NCBI RefSeq assembly: GCF_001747405.1
Contig: NZ_CP017305.1
Span: forward strand, 1,072,001 to 1,136,000
DNA: 64,000 nucleotides
From: Chlorobaculum limnaeum
GTDB lineage: Bacteria; Bacteroidota; Chlorobiia; Chlorobiales; Chlorobiaceae
Direction: 5' to 3'
This document shows positions 55,800 through 63,732 of this stretch, piece by piece (position 1 is the first letter of the stretch; each line of letters opens with the position of its first letter). The translations under genes were made by a program, and so were the position numbers. The notes under the pieces were generated by a model. The model was not told the origin of the DNA, did not search any database, and saw nothing but the letters and a program-made list of their open reading frames with translations.

Positions 55800-56687
55800 A
55801 TGGACTCATTTCTCGACATACAGCGCCAGCGGGCCGACAGCGACAGCAAGTTCATCGACTGCAACGGCTTCCGCGTGCACTACAAACTTTACGGCTGCGG
55901 CAAGCCGCCCTTCATCGTTCTCCTGCACGGCAGCTTTCTGAGCATCCGCTCGTGGCGCGACGTCGCCAAACCGCTCGCCGAGAACGCAACTGTGCTGGCG
56001 TTCGACCGCCCGGCCTTCGGCCTCACCTCGCGCCCCGTGCCGTCCCGAACCAACGAGGCGCGGTACAGCCCCGAGGCGCAGAGCGACCTTGTCGTGGCGC
56101 TGATGGACAAGCTCGGCATGGATCGCGCGGTGATCGTGGGCAACTCCACCGGCGGCACTTTGGCGCTGCTGACGGCTCTGCGCCATCCGAAGCGCGTGCA
56201 GGGCCTCGTGCTCGTGGGCGCGATGATCTACAGCGGTTACGCCAACAGCGAGGTTCCGGCGTTTATGAAGCCCTTTATGAAGGCGATGTCGCCGGTGTTT
56301 TCGCGGCTCATGAAAAAGATCATTACCAAGCTGTACGATAAGAACATCCGGGGATTCTGGCACGTCAAGTCACGCCTGTCGGACGAGACGCTCGCCGCGT
56401 TCAGGAGCGATTTGATGGTGGGCGAGTGGTCGCGCGGCTTCTGGGAGCTGTTCCTTGAAACGCACCGCCTCCATTTCGACAAGCGAGTGTCATCGGTCTC
56501 GATGCCCTCGCTCGTCGTGACGGGCGAGCACGACCTCACCGTCAAGACGGAGGAGAGTTTCCGTTTGGCGAAAGAGCTGCCGAAGGCTGAGCTGCTCGTG
56601 ATTCCGGACTGCGCCCATCTCCCGCAGGAGGAGAAGCCTCGCGAGTTCGTCGAAGGCGTCCAGGCTTTCGTCGGGAGAATCGCCTGA
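55800..56687 (+). CDS. Alpha/beta hydrolase embedded between cobT and cobS
   Basis: A 295-residue alpha/beta hydrolase. The oxyanion His-Gly-Ser-Phe is near residue 43, the nucleophile is in Gly-Asn-Ser-Thr-Gly-Gly near 117, Asp in Gly-Glu-His-Asp-Leu near 242, and His in Cys-Ala-His-Leu near 270, so the triad looks complete. It lies 4 bp after cobT and overlaps cobS by one base (TGATG), so it is firmly in the transcript. No alpha-ribazole-phosphate phosphatase (CobC or CobZ) is seen in the locus; this enzyme might serve corrinoid or nucleotide-loop chemistry, but a hydrolase of this fold is not a known phosphatase for that step. Confidence 0.8.
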   Translation: MDSFLDIQRQRADSDSKFIDCNGFRVHYKLYGCGKPPFIVLLHGSFLSIRSWRDVAKPLAENATVLAFDRPAFGLTSRPVPSRTNEARYSPEAQSDLVVALMDKLGMDRAVIVGNSTGGTLALLTALRHPKRVQGLVLVGAMIYSGYANSEVPAFMKPFMKAMSPVFSRLMKKIITKLYDKNIRGFWHVKSRLSDETLAAFRSDLMVGEWSRGFWELFLETHRLHFDKRVSSVSMPSLVVTGEHDLTVKTEESFRLAKELPKAELLVIPDCAHLPQEEKPREFVEGVQAFVGRIA

Positions 56688-57451
56688 TGCTGCGCGGCCT
56701 CGTGACGGCGCTTCGCACGCTGACGGCGCTGCCGGTGCCGGGGCGCGATGCCGGGCGTTTCAGCGATTCGCTCTACTGGTTTCCGCTCGTTGGCCTCGTC
56801 ATCGGCACGCTCGAAGCCCTGCTCGCTCGCTTCGGCGTGCTCGCGGGATGGTACGAAATGGCCGCGCTGCTTGCGCTTGGTGGCGGCATTATCCTCACGC
56901 GGGGATTGCACGCCGATGGCCTCGCCGACCTCGCCGACGGCTTTTTCGGCGGGCGCAATCGCGAAGCGGCGCTGCGCATCATGAAAGACCCCAACGTCGG
57001 CTCGTTCGGCTCGCTGGCGCTCATTCTCGTGATGCTCTTCAAATTTGTCTGCCTTCTCGAACTGGCGCGGTATGGCGCATTCGGCACGATGACTGCTGGC
57101 GTGCTGCTCGCCCGCATGGGCCAGGTGCTGCTCGCCACGTGGCTGCCCTACGCGCGGGCCGAGGGGGGCACGGCGACCGCCTTCGTCGAAGGCGCGGGAT
57201 GGCCGCATCTCGTTGTTGCCGTCGCTTCGGCATTCGTCTTTCTTCTCTATCCGGTCGGCTTCGGCTGGTCGCGAGCGCTCTTTCTCATGGCGAGCGCCGC
57301 TGCGTCAACGCTCGCCCTCGGCCTGTTGAGCCGCCGCAAGATCGGCGGCGTTACCGGCGACGTGCTTGGCGCATGCAGCGAGCTGACCGAAACGTTCGTC
57401 TGGTTCGCCGCCGTGCTGTCGATACGCTTTCCGTTGTTTGGCATGATGTAA
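56687..57451 (+). CDS. cobS: Cobalamin (5'-phosphate) synthase
   Basis: A 254-residue multi-pass membrane enzyme that joins GDP-cobinamide to alpha-ribazole (phosphate), the last assembly step. About six transmembrane segments are visible. The metal-binding motif Gly-Leu-His-Ala-Asp-Gly-Leu-Ala-Asp-Leu-Ala-Asp-Gly-Phe-Phe-Gly-Gly near residue 74 has the expected Asp-x2-Asp-x2-Asp spacing. ATG 56687 overlaps the hydrolase stop by one base. Confidence 0.93.
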   Translation: MLRGLVTALRTLTALPVPGRDAGRFSDSLYWFPLVGLVIGTLEALLARFGVLAGWYEMAALLALGGGIILTRGLHADGLADLADGFFGGRNREAALRIMKDPNVGSFGSLALILVMLFKFVCLLELARYGAFGTMTAGVLLARMGQVLLATWLPYARAEGGTATAFVEGAGWPHLVVAVASAFVFLLYPVGFGWSRALFLMASAAASTLALGLLSRRKIGGVTGDVLGACSELTETFVWFAAVLSIRFPLFGMM

Positions 57452-57580
57452 TTCCGGTTTCGATTTCGGGAGTGGATTCGGAACTCTCCTCTCCGGGTGG
57501 GCGTTGCTTCTCAGCCGTCAGATGGTTATTATGGGGGCGCGCAAATAATAGTAATCACTAACAAGTTCAGCATCAGAGAT

Positions 57581-57988
57581 ATGAGCAGCGATATGATCGT
57601 CACGTTTGGCGGCGGCAAGAAAGTCAACGCCGAGTTCAGGGGATTCACCATCGAAACCGACCAGGCCGTGTACGCTGGCGGCGAAGGTTCCGCGCCCGAA
57701 CCCTTCACCCTGTTCCTCGCCTCGATTGGCACCTGCGCGGGCATTTTCGTCCTCTCCTTCTGCCAGAGCCGCGGCATTCCGACCGATGGAATCCGGGTCG
57801 TCCAGAGCCACGAACCGAAGCCGGATGGCCGGGGCATTGGCAAGATCACCATCACCATCGAGCTGCCTCCCGATTTCCCGGAAAAGTACAAGGATGCGGT
57901 GATCAACGCAGCCAACCTCTGCGCCGTCAAGAAGCACATCATGGAGCCACCGGTGTTTGAGGTCAAGACCGAAACTGTCGGCGGCTGA
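57581..57988 (+). CDS. OsmC/Ohr-family protein
   Basis: A 135-residue OsmC-fold protein, probably a thiol peroxidase. The two redox cysteines are in Ile-Gly-Thr-Cys-Ala-Gly near residue 48 and Asn-Leu-Cys-Ala-Val-Lys near 113; the first is followed by Phe-Cys-Gln. Start 57581 (Met-Ser-Ser-Asp-Met-Ile-Val-Thr-Phe) gives a standard opening strand. It follows cobS by 130 bp and precedes repeat copy 4, and has no evident corrinoid link. Confidence 0.82.
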   Translation: MSSDMIVTFGGGKKVNAEFRGFTIETDQAVYAGGEGSAPEPFTLFLASIGTCAGIFVLSFCQSRGIPTDGIRVVQSHEPKPDGRGIGKITITIELPPDFPEKYKDAVINAANLCAVKKHIMEPPVFEVKTETVGG

Positions 57989-58046
57989 CGGATTCCGCAA
58001 GTTATTGTCCCGGCGAGTCGGGATTGGGTGGCGCTCGAAATCTGTT

Positions 58047-58125
58047 CCCCGGCTTGAAAGCCGGGGCAATGTGAATGTAAAAGTATTGAATGTCCGAAGG
58101 GTTAAAACCCTTCTGAATGTAAGAG
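58047..58125 (+). repeat. 79-bp two-hairpin element, copy 4
   Basis: It has the same layout, with second hairpin GAAGGGTTAAAACCCTTC. The ACCGTTTC... flank is not repeated. It lies between the OsmC and DUF134 genes. Confidence 0.88.
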
Positions 58126-58218
58126 CCGTTTCTTTACCCTATCCGCCGTTTACGACAAGTCGGTATCATCACGCCTGATGTTCCGTTGATAGCAAAATTG
58201 AATGATACTCGTCGATTC

Positions 58219-58680
58219 ATGAAAAACCCTCGCGCTGGCAGACCGCTTCAGAGCCGTTCTGTCGAAGAGCTTCCCGGCGTCACCTGCTTTTTGCCCGAAG
58301 GCGTCCCACCTGCCCGCCTCCAGAATGTCGTGCTGTCGGTCGATGAGGTGGAGGCGTTGCGCCTGGCCGATCTCGACGGGATGTACCACGCCGATGCCGC
58401 CGAAAAGATGAAGGTCTCCCGCCAGACCTTTGGCCGCATCATCAAGTCGGCCCGCAAAAAGGTGGCAGACGCCCTGGTCGGCGGCAAGACCATCTGCATC
58501 GAAGGGGGAGTGATCGAAGGGAGTTGCCTGACGGGCGAGTCGGAGGAGCCAGCCGTCTGCATCTGCCTGCACTGTGGCTACGAGCAGCCGCACGTGCCCG
58601 GCGTGCCGTGCCGGACAGCCAACTGCCCGCACTGCGGCAAAATGCTGATTCGCAAGGGGAGGCACAGCCGTGTCGATTGA
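58219..58680 (+). CDS. DUF134 (UPF0251) HTH protein with zinc-binding tail
   Basis: A 153-residue protein. The N-terminal half is the DUF134 domain: Gly-Val-Thr-Cys-Phe-Leu-Pro near residue 22, then Leu-Ser-Val-Asp-Glu-Val-Glu-Ala-Leu-Arg-Leu-Ala-Asp-Leu, and a helix-turn-helix with Met-Lys-Val-Ser-Arg-Gln-Thr-Phe-Gly-Arg (sigma-70 region-4-like). The C-terminal half holds Cys-Ile-Cys-Leu-His-Cys-Gly and Cys...Asn-Cys-Pro-His-Cys-Gly, likely zinc or iron-sulfur ligands. A DNA-binding regulator is likely. Its stop overlaps the alcohol dehydrogenase start by 11 bp. Confidence 0.85.
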   Translation: MKNPRAGRPLQSRSVEELPGVTCFLPEGVPPARLQNVVLSVDEVEALRLADLDGMYHADAAEKMKVSRQTFGRIIKSARKKVADALVGGKTICIEGGVIEGSCLTGESEEPAVCICLHCGYEQPHVPGVPCRTANCPHCGKMLIRKGRHSRVD

Positions 58681-59860
58681 GAGGGGGCTTGAATTTTCCG
58701 TTTTGCCGACGCCGCGCATCCACTTCGGCGCGGGAACGCTCTCGAAGCTTCCCTCCCTCGCTGCCGCGTATGGCCGGAGGATGCTGCTCGTCACGGGGCG
58801 CCAGACGTTGCGGCGCTCGCCGGTTGCGGCGTCCATTCCTGACGAACTTCGCCGCGCCGGGATCGAGTGCCAGTGCCTCGAAGTCGAGCGCGAGCCGTCG
58901 CCGGAGCTGATTGACGAGGCGGCGGCGCTCGGTCGCCAGAAGCCGTTCGAGGTTGTCGTGGCCATCGGCGGCGGCAGCGCCGTGGATGCGGGGAAAGCGA
59001 TTTCGGCCATGCTGCTTCAGCGCGAATCCGTCGAGCGCTTCATCGAGGGGCAGCCGGGATTCATGCCGCACGACGGGCGCAAGGTTCCGTTTATCGCCGT
59101 GCCGACCACCTCCGGTACGGGCACCGAGGCGACGAGCAACGCCGTCATCAGCCGCGTCGGGCCGGGCGGCTACAAGCGCTCGCTGCGCCACCCCGACTTC
59201 GTGCCCAACGAAGCGATTATCGATCCCGAACTCATGACGAGTGCGCCGCCTGAGCTGACCGCCTCGTCGGGCATGGACGCCTTCACGCAGCTTCTCGAAG
59301 CCTACCTCTCGCCCTTCGCCAGCCCCTATACCGACGCGGTTTCATGCAGCGGCCTCGTGCATTTCAGCCGCTCGTTCGAGCTGGCCTGCGGCGCGGGCGC
59401 GCTCGACGTGGCTGTCCGGGCCGACATGGCCTACGCGGCGCTGATGTCGGGCATCGCGCTCTCCAACGCGGGTCTCGGCATCGTGCACGGCTTCGCCTCG
59501 TCGGTCGGCGGCCTCTTCGACATTCCGCACGGCACGCTCTGCGCGACCTTGCTCGCCGAATCGACGCGCGAGAACATTCGCCAGCTCAGAGCCTCGGAGG
59601 GCGGCGAGGTGGCCTTGCAGAAGTTCGCCAACGCCAGCCGCATCCTCACCGGCAGCACGACCGGCAACGTCATGGACGACTGCAACCGCCTCGTCGATCT
59701 CCTCGAAGAGTGGCAAGCCCGCTACGCCTTCCCCCGCCTCGGCAAGTTCGGCCTCCGCGAAGCCGACTTTGCCACCATCATCCCCGCCACCCGCAGCAAA
59801 ACCAACGCCGCCACGCTCGACGAAGCCGCGATGCGGCGGATTTTGAAAGCGAGGGTGTGA
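58670..59860 (+). CDS. Iron-containing alcohol dehydrogenase
   Basis: A 396-residue group III alcohol dehydrogenase. The NAD motif Gly-Gly-Gly-Ser-Ala-Val-Asp-Ala-Gly-Lys is near residue 104, Thr-Thr-Ser-Gly-Thr-Gly-Thr-Glu near 145, and the iron ligands Asp near 203, His in Gly-Met-Asp-Ala-Phe region and His-Gly...His-Gly near 268 and 282 (Ile-Val-His-Gly-Phe-Ala, Ile-Pro-His-Gly) are in place. The substrate is unknown. It starts with GTG inside the DUF134 gene, so the regulator is probably translationally coupled and may sense the same pathway. Confidence 0.88.
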   Translation: MSIERGLEFSVLPTPRIHFGAGTLSKLPSLAAAYGRRMLLVTGRQTLRRSPVAASIPDELRRAGIECQCLEVEREPSPELIDEAAALGRQKPFEVVVAIGGGSAVDAGKAISAMLLQRESVERFIEGQPGFMPHDGRKVPFIAVPTTSGTGTEATSNAVISRVGPGGYKRSLRHPDFVPNEAIIDPELMTSAPPELTASSGMDAFTQLLEAYLSPFASPYTDAVSCSGLVHFSRSFELACGAGALDVAVRADMAYAALMSGIALSNAGLGIVHGFASSVGGLFDIPHGTLCATLLAESTRENIRQLRASEGGEVALQKFANASRILTGSTTGNVMDDCNRLVDLLEEWQARYAFPRLGKFGLREADFATIIPATRSKTNAATLDEAAMRRILKARV

Positions 59861-60063
59861 TAATGGATAATTGACAATGGATAATTGATAATGCGGGGAG
59901 GGGGAATGAATTTCCTGCAGGGGCGGAGCTGCGTGTCCGCTCTTGACGACCGGCTCGATTTTTTGTTCTTGAAAATCAATGCCTGGAGACGGCTGTCCAT
60001 GGAAAGGTCTTGCCTTATATTACTCATATTCCAAGGCATATATGCAAACTGCTGCTGTTGGGC
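59861..60063. other. Gap at the start of the decayed defence island
   Basis: A short direct repeat, AATTGACAATGGATAATTGATAATG-like, lies at about 59863-59892, just after the dehydrogenase stop. There is no other gene or structure I can name. Confidence 0.4.
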
Positions 60064-60300
60064 ATGAACAGAACCGAGGCTCAAACCCGTTCCGGGTTGG
60101 TTGACAGGCTGCTGGCTCAGTCCGGCTGGAACATCAAAGACCCCATGCAGGTCGTCGAAGAGTTTGATATTCTGATGTCGCTTCCCGATGGGGTCGAAGA
60201 GGCTCGAACTCCCTTTCTGGTTGACCGGATCGCCTTGCGCGACCAGGCGCAGGATGCCTTCAAGGAGCATCTGCCCAACGAATCGCGCTGGCTGAAATAG
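60064..60300 (+). pseudogene. Internally deleted type I restriction subunit HsdR relic
   Basis: The 78-residue frame opens like HsdR N-termini (Thr-Glu-Ala-Gln-Thr-Arg...Ser-Gly-Trp-Asn-Ile-Lys-Asp-Pro...Val-Val-Glu-Glu-Phe-Asp-Ile) and after Glu-Ala-Arg-Thr-Pro-Phe jumps into Leu-Val-Asp-Arg-Ile-Ala-Leu-Arg-Asp-Gln-Ala, a segment that normally lies well inside the helicase domain just before motif Ia. It then stops. The nuclease catalytic region and Walker A are absent, so it is a deletion relic of a type I restriction-modification locus; hsdM and hsdS are not seen. Confidence 0.75.
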
Positions 60301-60440
60301 TGGCGTTGAGATCAACGGAGTCGATCGGGATCGGGGTTGAGATTGGAACCTGGCAAGGATCGATCCCGTCAAAATCCCCATGACTCACGACCATTCACGC
60401 ATCGAGTCAGTCGTAAACCTTTCGTTCACCGGTACGTTCG

Positions 60441-62366
60441 TCACTTGCTGTTTCTGACAGAGGGGGGCAGCGACTCGAATTTGGCCTTGTTGACAATCAC
60501 GTCAGACAATGCCTGCAACAATGCGACATTCTTGTGCCCATCCAGTTTGGCGCGAGCGATATTGCCCGAAAAATCCCACCCCTCATCACGAGCACCGGAT
60601 TTCAACAGTTTGACAATCTCTTTTACGGATTGTGGATACTCTTTCGGAAAATGCGCAAGACGATAGAACCATAACTCAAGCTTGATTTCCGGTTCTTGGG
60701 GGTTAGCAGAAACTGCCCGATCCATCAATGCCCGACCACTCTTGTAATCGCCCCGTATCAATTTTAATTGCGCATAATTGATAAGGCTGTTCGCATGTTT
60801 TGGATCGGCAGCTATTGCTTGTTCATACAGTTTTTCTGCCCGATTATTGTCTTTACGAATTGTTTGTATAAAAATCGCATAACTGCCAAGTATATCCGCA
60901 CGTTTCGGTTCAGCAGTTATCGCTCTCTTGTACAGCTCTTCCGCTCGATTGTAGTCTTTTCGGATATCTCTCATAAATATTGCATAACTGCCAAGTATAT
61001 CCGCACGTTTCGGTTCAGCAGTTATCGCTCTCTTGTACAGCTCTTCCGCTCGATTGTAGTCTTTTCGGATATCTCTCATAAATATTGCATAACTGCCAAG
61101 TATATCCGCATGTTTCGGATCGGCAGCTATCGCTCTCTTGTACAGCTCTTCCGCTCGATTGTAGTCTTTACGAATATCATACATAAAGTTCGCATAACTA
61201 CCAAGATTGTTCGCATGTTTTGGATCGGCAGCTATAGCCTGTTCATACAGCTCTTCCGCTCGTTTGTAGTCTTTACGAATATCATACATAAAGTTCGCAT
61301 AACTACCAAGATTGTTCGCATGTTTCGGATCGGCAGCTATCGCTCTCTTGTACAGCTCTTCCGCTCGTTTGTAGTCCTTACGATTATCACACATAAAGTT
61401 CGCATAATTGCCAAGATTGTTCGCATGTTTCGGATCGGCAGCTATCGCTCTCTTGTACAGCTCTTCCGCTCGTTTGTAGTCCTTACGATTATCACACATA
61501 AAGTTCGCATAATTGCCAAGATTGTTCGCATGTTTCGGATCGGCAGCTATCGCCTGTTTGTACAGTTCTTCCGCTCGATTGTAGTCCTTGCGGATATTTT
61601 TAAGAAAAATCGCATAATTGCCAAGATTGTTCGCATGTTTCGGATCGGCAGCTATCGCTCTCTTGTACAGCTCTTCCGCTCGTTTGTAGTCCTTACGATT
61701 ATCACACATAAAGTTCGCATAATTCCCAAGTGTAATAGCATCTTCTTGAGAATCGCTCTTGATAGCTTTCTCATAAGCTGCTTCTGCTCTATCGTAATCC
61801 GCTTTTTGCTCTTTTTTGAAACTCTCTTCGAAAATACTGCCATTACTTGAATTGCCATCCGACATATTATCGATATCAATAACATTCTTTTTTTGTTCAA
61901 ATAATAGCCGTGTTATCTCTGCCGGATTATCCATTGTCGCTAACATATGATACCAATAAGCAATATCACCATCACTCAGACTTTTTTTCAGGTCATCGAC
62001 CATTTTTTCAAAAAAAGACTTCAACGTGGTTTTGTTACCACTATCGATAACGTCTTTAACATAGTCTGAAAGCGCATCAGAACTATTTTGCTTGATCAGG
62101 CTTTTGATTGTCACCTCAACTAGGCTGTAGGCATTTTTTTCTGCCATCTCGGCTTTTATCTTGGCTTGATCAGCTCTATTTCGTTCGATGAATCCCCAGA
62201 CCGCAAGGCTAACGGCGATCAACAATGCAATAATGGAATAAACATAACGTCGCCGAATCCGTACCAATTCTTGCAAACGTTCAACTTCCAATTGCTTTTC
62301 TCGGCGTAATCGCTCCTGTTCTTCTTGTTGGTGTTGTGTTTCTGTTTCGCTCAGTTTTAAAAATTT
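60441..62366 (-). pseudogene. C-terminal part of a STAND-type/TPR protein, severed by ISL3 insertion
   Basis: The frame reads from the left end of the IS (about 62366) to a stop at 60441, with 616 codons from a TTG at 62291 but open further upstream. In order it holds a charged coiled coil (Gln-Gln-Glu-Glu-Gln-Glu-Arg-Leu-Arg-Arg-Glu), a single transmembrane segment (about residues 16-34 of the TTG form: Tyr-Ser-Ile-Ile-Ala-Leu-Leu-Ile-Ala-Val), a helical region, about eleven TPR-like 35-residue repeats with Arg-Ala-Glu-Glu-Leu-Tyr and Asp-Pro-Lys-His-Ala, and a tail. The middle repeats are nearly identical in DNA. Without the insert it is one ORF with the segment at 63733-64000. It may be silent, or still be translated from an internal start. 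Confidence 0.8.
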
Positions 62367-63732
62367 GGCTCTTCGCAGAATTTAATGGGCTGGTAGTAAA
62401 AATGAGTGGCTTGGTGTAATTTATCCAAGAACGCCAAAACACTAACCCCAACGTATGCCGAGCCTCATTACCCATTACCAGCAGTTATTAGGATTACCAG
62501 AAACATGGAAGGTGTCTGATGTCCGGCTGTCGACGTCCGGCCCCCGGATAGAAATCCATCTGGAGTATATCGGACCCAAAGTCGAATGCCCTGAATGCGG
62601 CAAGGCCGGACGAATTTATGACCTGGCGCCAGAACAACGGTGGCGGCATCTGGATACCATGGAGTACGAGACGCATCTGATAGCCAGGGTGCCTCGGTGT
62701 GAGTGCAAAGAGCACAGGATCAAGACAATTCAAGTTCCGTGGGCAACGCGCTATTCGCGCTACACCCTGAAGTTTGAAGCGCTTGCTGTCGAGTTGCTTC
62801 AGGAGTGTTCAAGCATTCAGTCGGCATCGAGGCTCTTGCGATTGAACTGGCATGCAACCAACGAGATCATGAACCGTGCAGTTAAGCGAGGCCTGAGCCG
62901 CCGGAATAAGGAGGCGATTGCTCATCTTGGTCTTGATGAAAAGAGCTTCCGGGCAGGCCATCAGTATGTGACGATCCTGAACGACCTGAAAGGTGGCCGG
63001 GTACTTGAGGTGGTCCAGAGCCGAACGACCGATGGAGCAGAAGCGCTACTCCTCAGCTTTGAAGCATCGCAACGCCAGGGTGTGAAATCGATCTCGATGG
63101 ATATGTGGAAACCCTTCGCGATTGCTGCCAAAAAGCATCTGCCGCAGGCCGATATTGTGCATGACCGTTTCCATATCAGCAAATATCTGAACGAGGCGGT
63201 CGACACGGTTCGTCGCCAAGAGTCCCGTCAACTTCATCATGCAGGGGACAGGACTCTGATTGGCTCGAAATTCACCTGGCTGCGCAATCCGGAGAACATG
63301 ACGGAAAGCCAGCGGACAAGCTTTGATCAATTGATGGCCTGTGAGCTGAAAACCGGAAAAGCCTGGTCGATGAAGAACATGTTTCGGGAGTTCTGGCGGC
63401 TGGGTTGTCGAGAGAGTGCAAGCTTCTTTTTCGATTACTGGTCTGAACGCGTTGACCAGTTAGCGTTGAAACCCATGATCAAGGTCAAAGAGCTGCTGAA
63501 GCGGCATCTCGACAACATCCTGAACTATTTCGAGCACGAAATGACCAACGCAGTTTCCGAAGGTCTGAACAGCAAGATCCAGTTGTACAAAGCATCGGCC
63601 CGTGGGTTCCACAGCTTTCACAGCTACCGCATAAGGATTTTGTTTTACTGTGGAAAGCTCAACATGGCTATTACCGGTTGACGTAATTGCTGACGAGCGT
63701 TACCATTAAATCTTACGAAGAACCAAAAATTT
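62359..63732 (+). mobile_element. Intact ISL3-family insertion sequence with 8-bp target duplication
   Basis: The element proper is 62367-63724. The left end GGCTCTTCGCAGAATTTAAT (62367-62386) and the inverted right end at 63703-63724 match at about 18 of 22 positions. It is flanked by a perfect direct duplication AAAAATTT (62359-62366 and 63725-63732). Size, ends and 8-bp duplication are typical of ISL3. Because the duplication is intact the insertion is recent. Confidence 0.95.
62455..63681 (+). CDS. ISL3-family transposase
   Basis: A 408-residue transposase. The N-terminal zinc-finger-like Cys-Pro-Glu-Cys-Gly...Cys-Glu-Cys (residues 36-80), then the helix-turn-helix, and the DDE region with Leu-Gly-Leu-Asp-Glu-Lys-Ser (first Asp near 162), Ile-Ser-Met-Asp-Met-Trp (near 212), and a late Glu in Thr-Asn-Ala-Val-Ser-Glu-Gly-Leu-Asn (near 368) complete the catalytic set. 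The uninterrupted frame suggests it is active. It is transcribed opposite to the gene it disrupts. Confidence 0.95.
   Translation: MPSLITHYQQLLGLPETWKVSDVRLSTSGPRIEIHLEYIGPKVECPECGKAGRIYDLAPEQRWRHLDTMEYETHLIARVPRCECKEHRIKTIQVPWATRYSRYTLKFEALAVELLQECSSIQSASRLLRLNWHATNEIMNRAVKRGLSRRNKEAIAHLGLDEKSFRAGHQYVTILNDLKGGRVLEVVQSRTTDGAEALLLSFEASQRQGVKSISMDMWKPFAIAAKKHLPQADIVHDRFHISKYLNEAVDTVRRQESRQLHHAGDRTLIGSKFTWLRNPENMTESQRTSFDQLMACELKTGKAWSMKNMFREFWRLGCRESASFFFDYWSERVDQLALKPMIKVKELLKRHLDNILNYFEHEMTNAVSEGLNSKIQLYKASARGFHSFHSYRIRILFYCGKLNMAITG

Noticed and set aside
60780-61750. Regular repeats resembling a CRISPR array.
   Set aside because: The 105-bp units are continuous coding TPR repeats with no spacers, and no cas genes are near.
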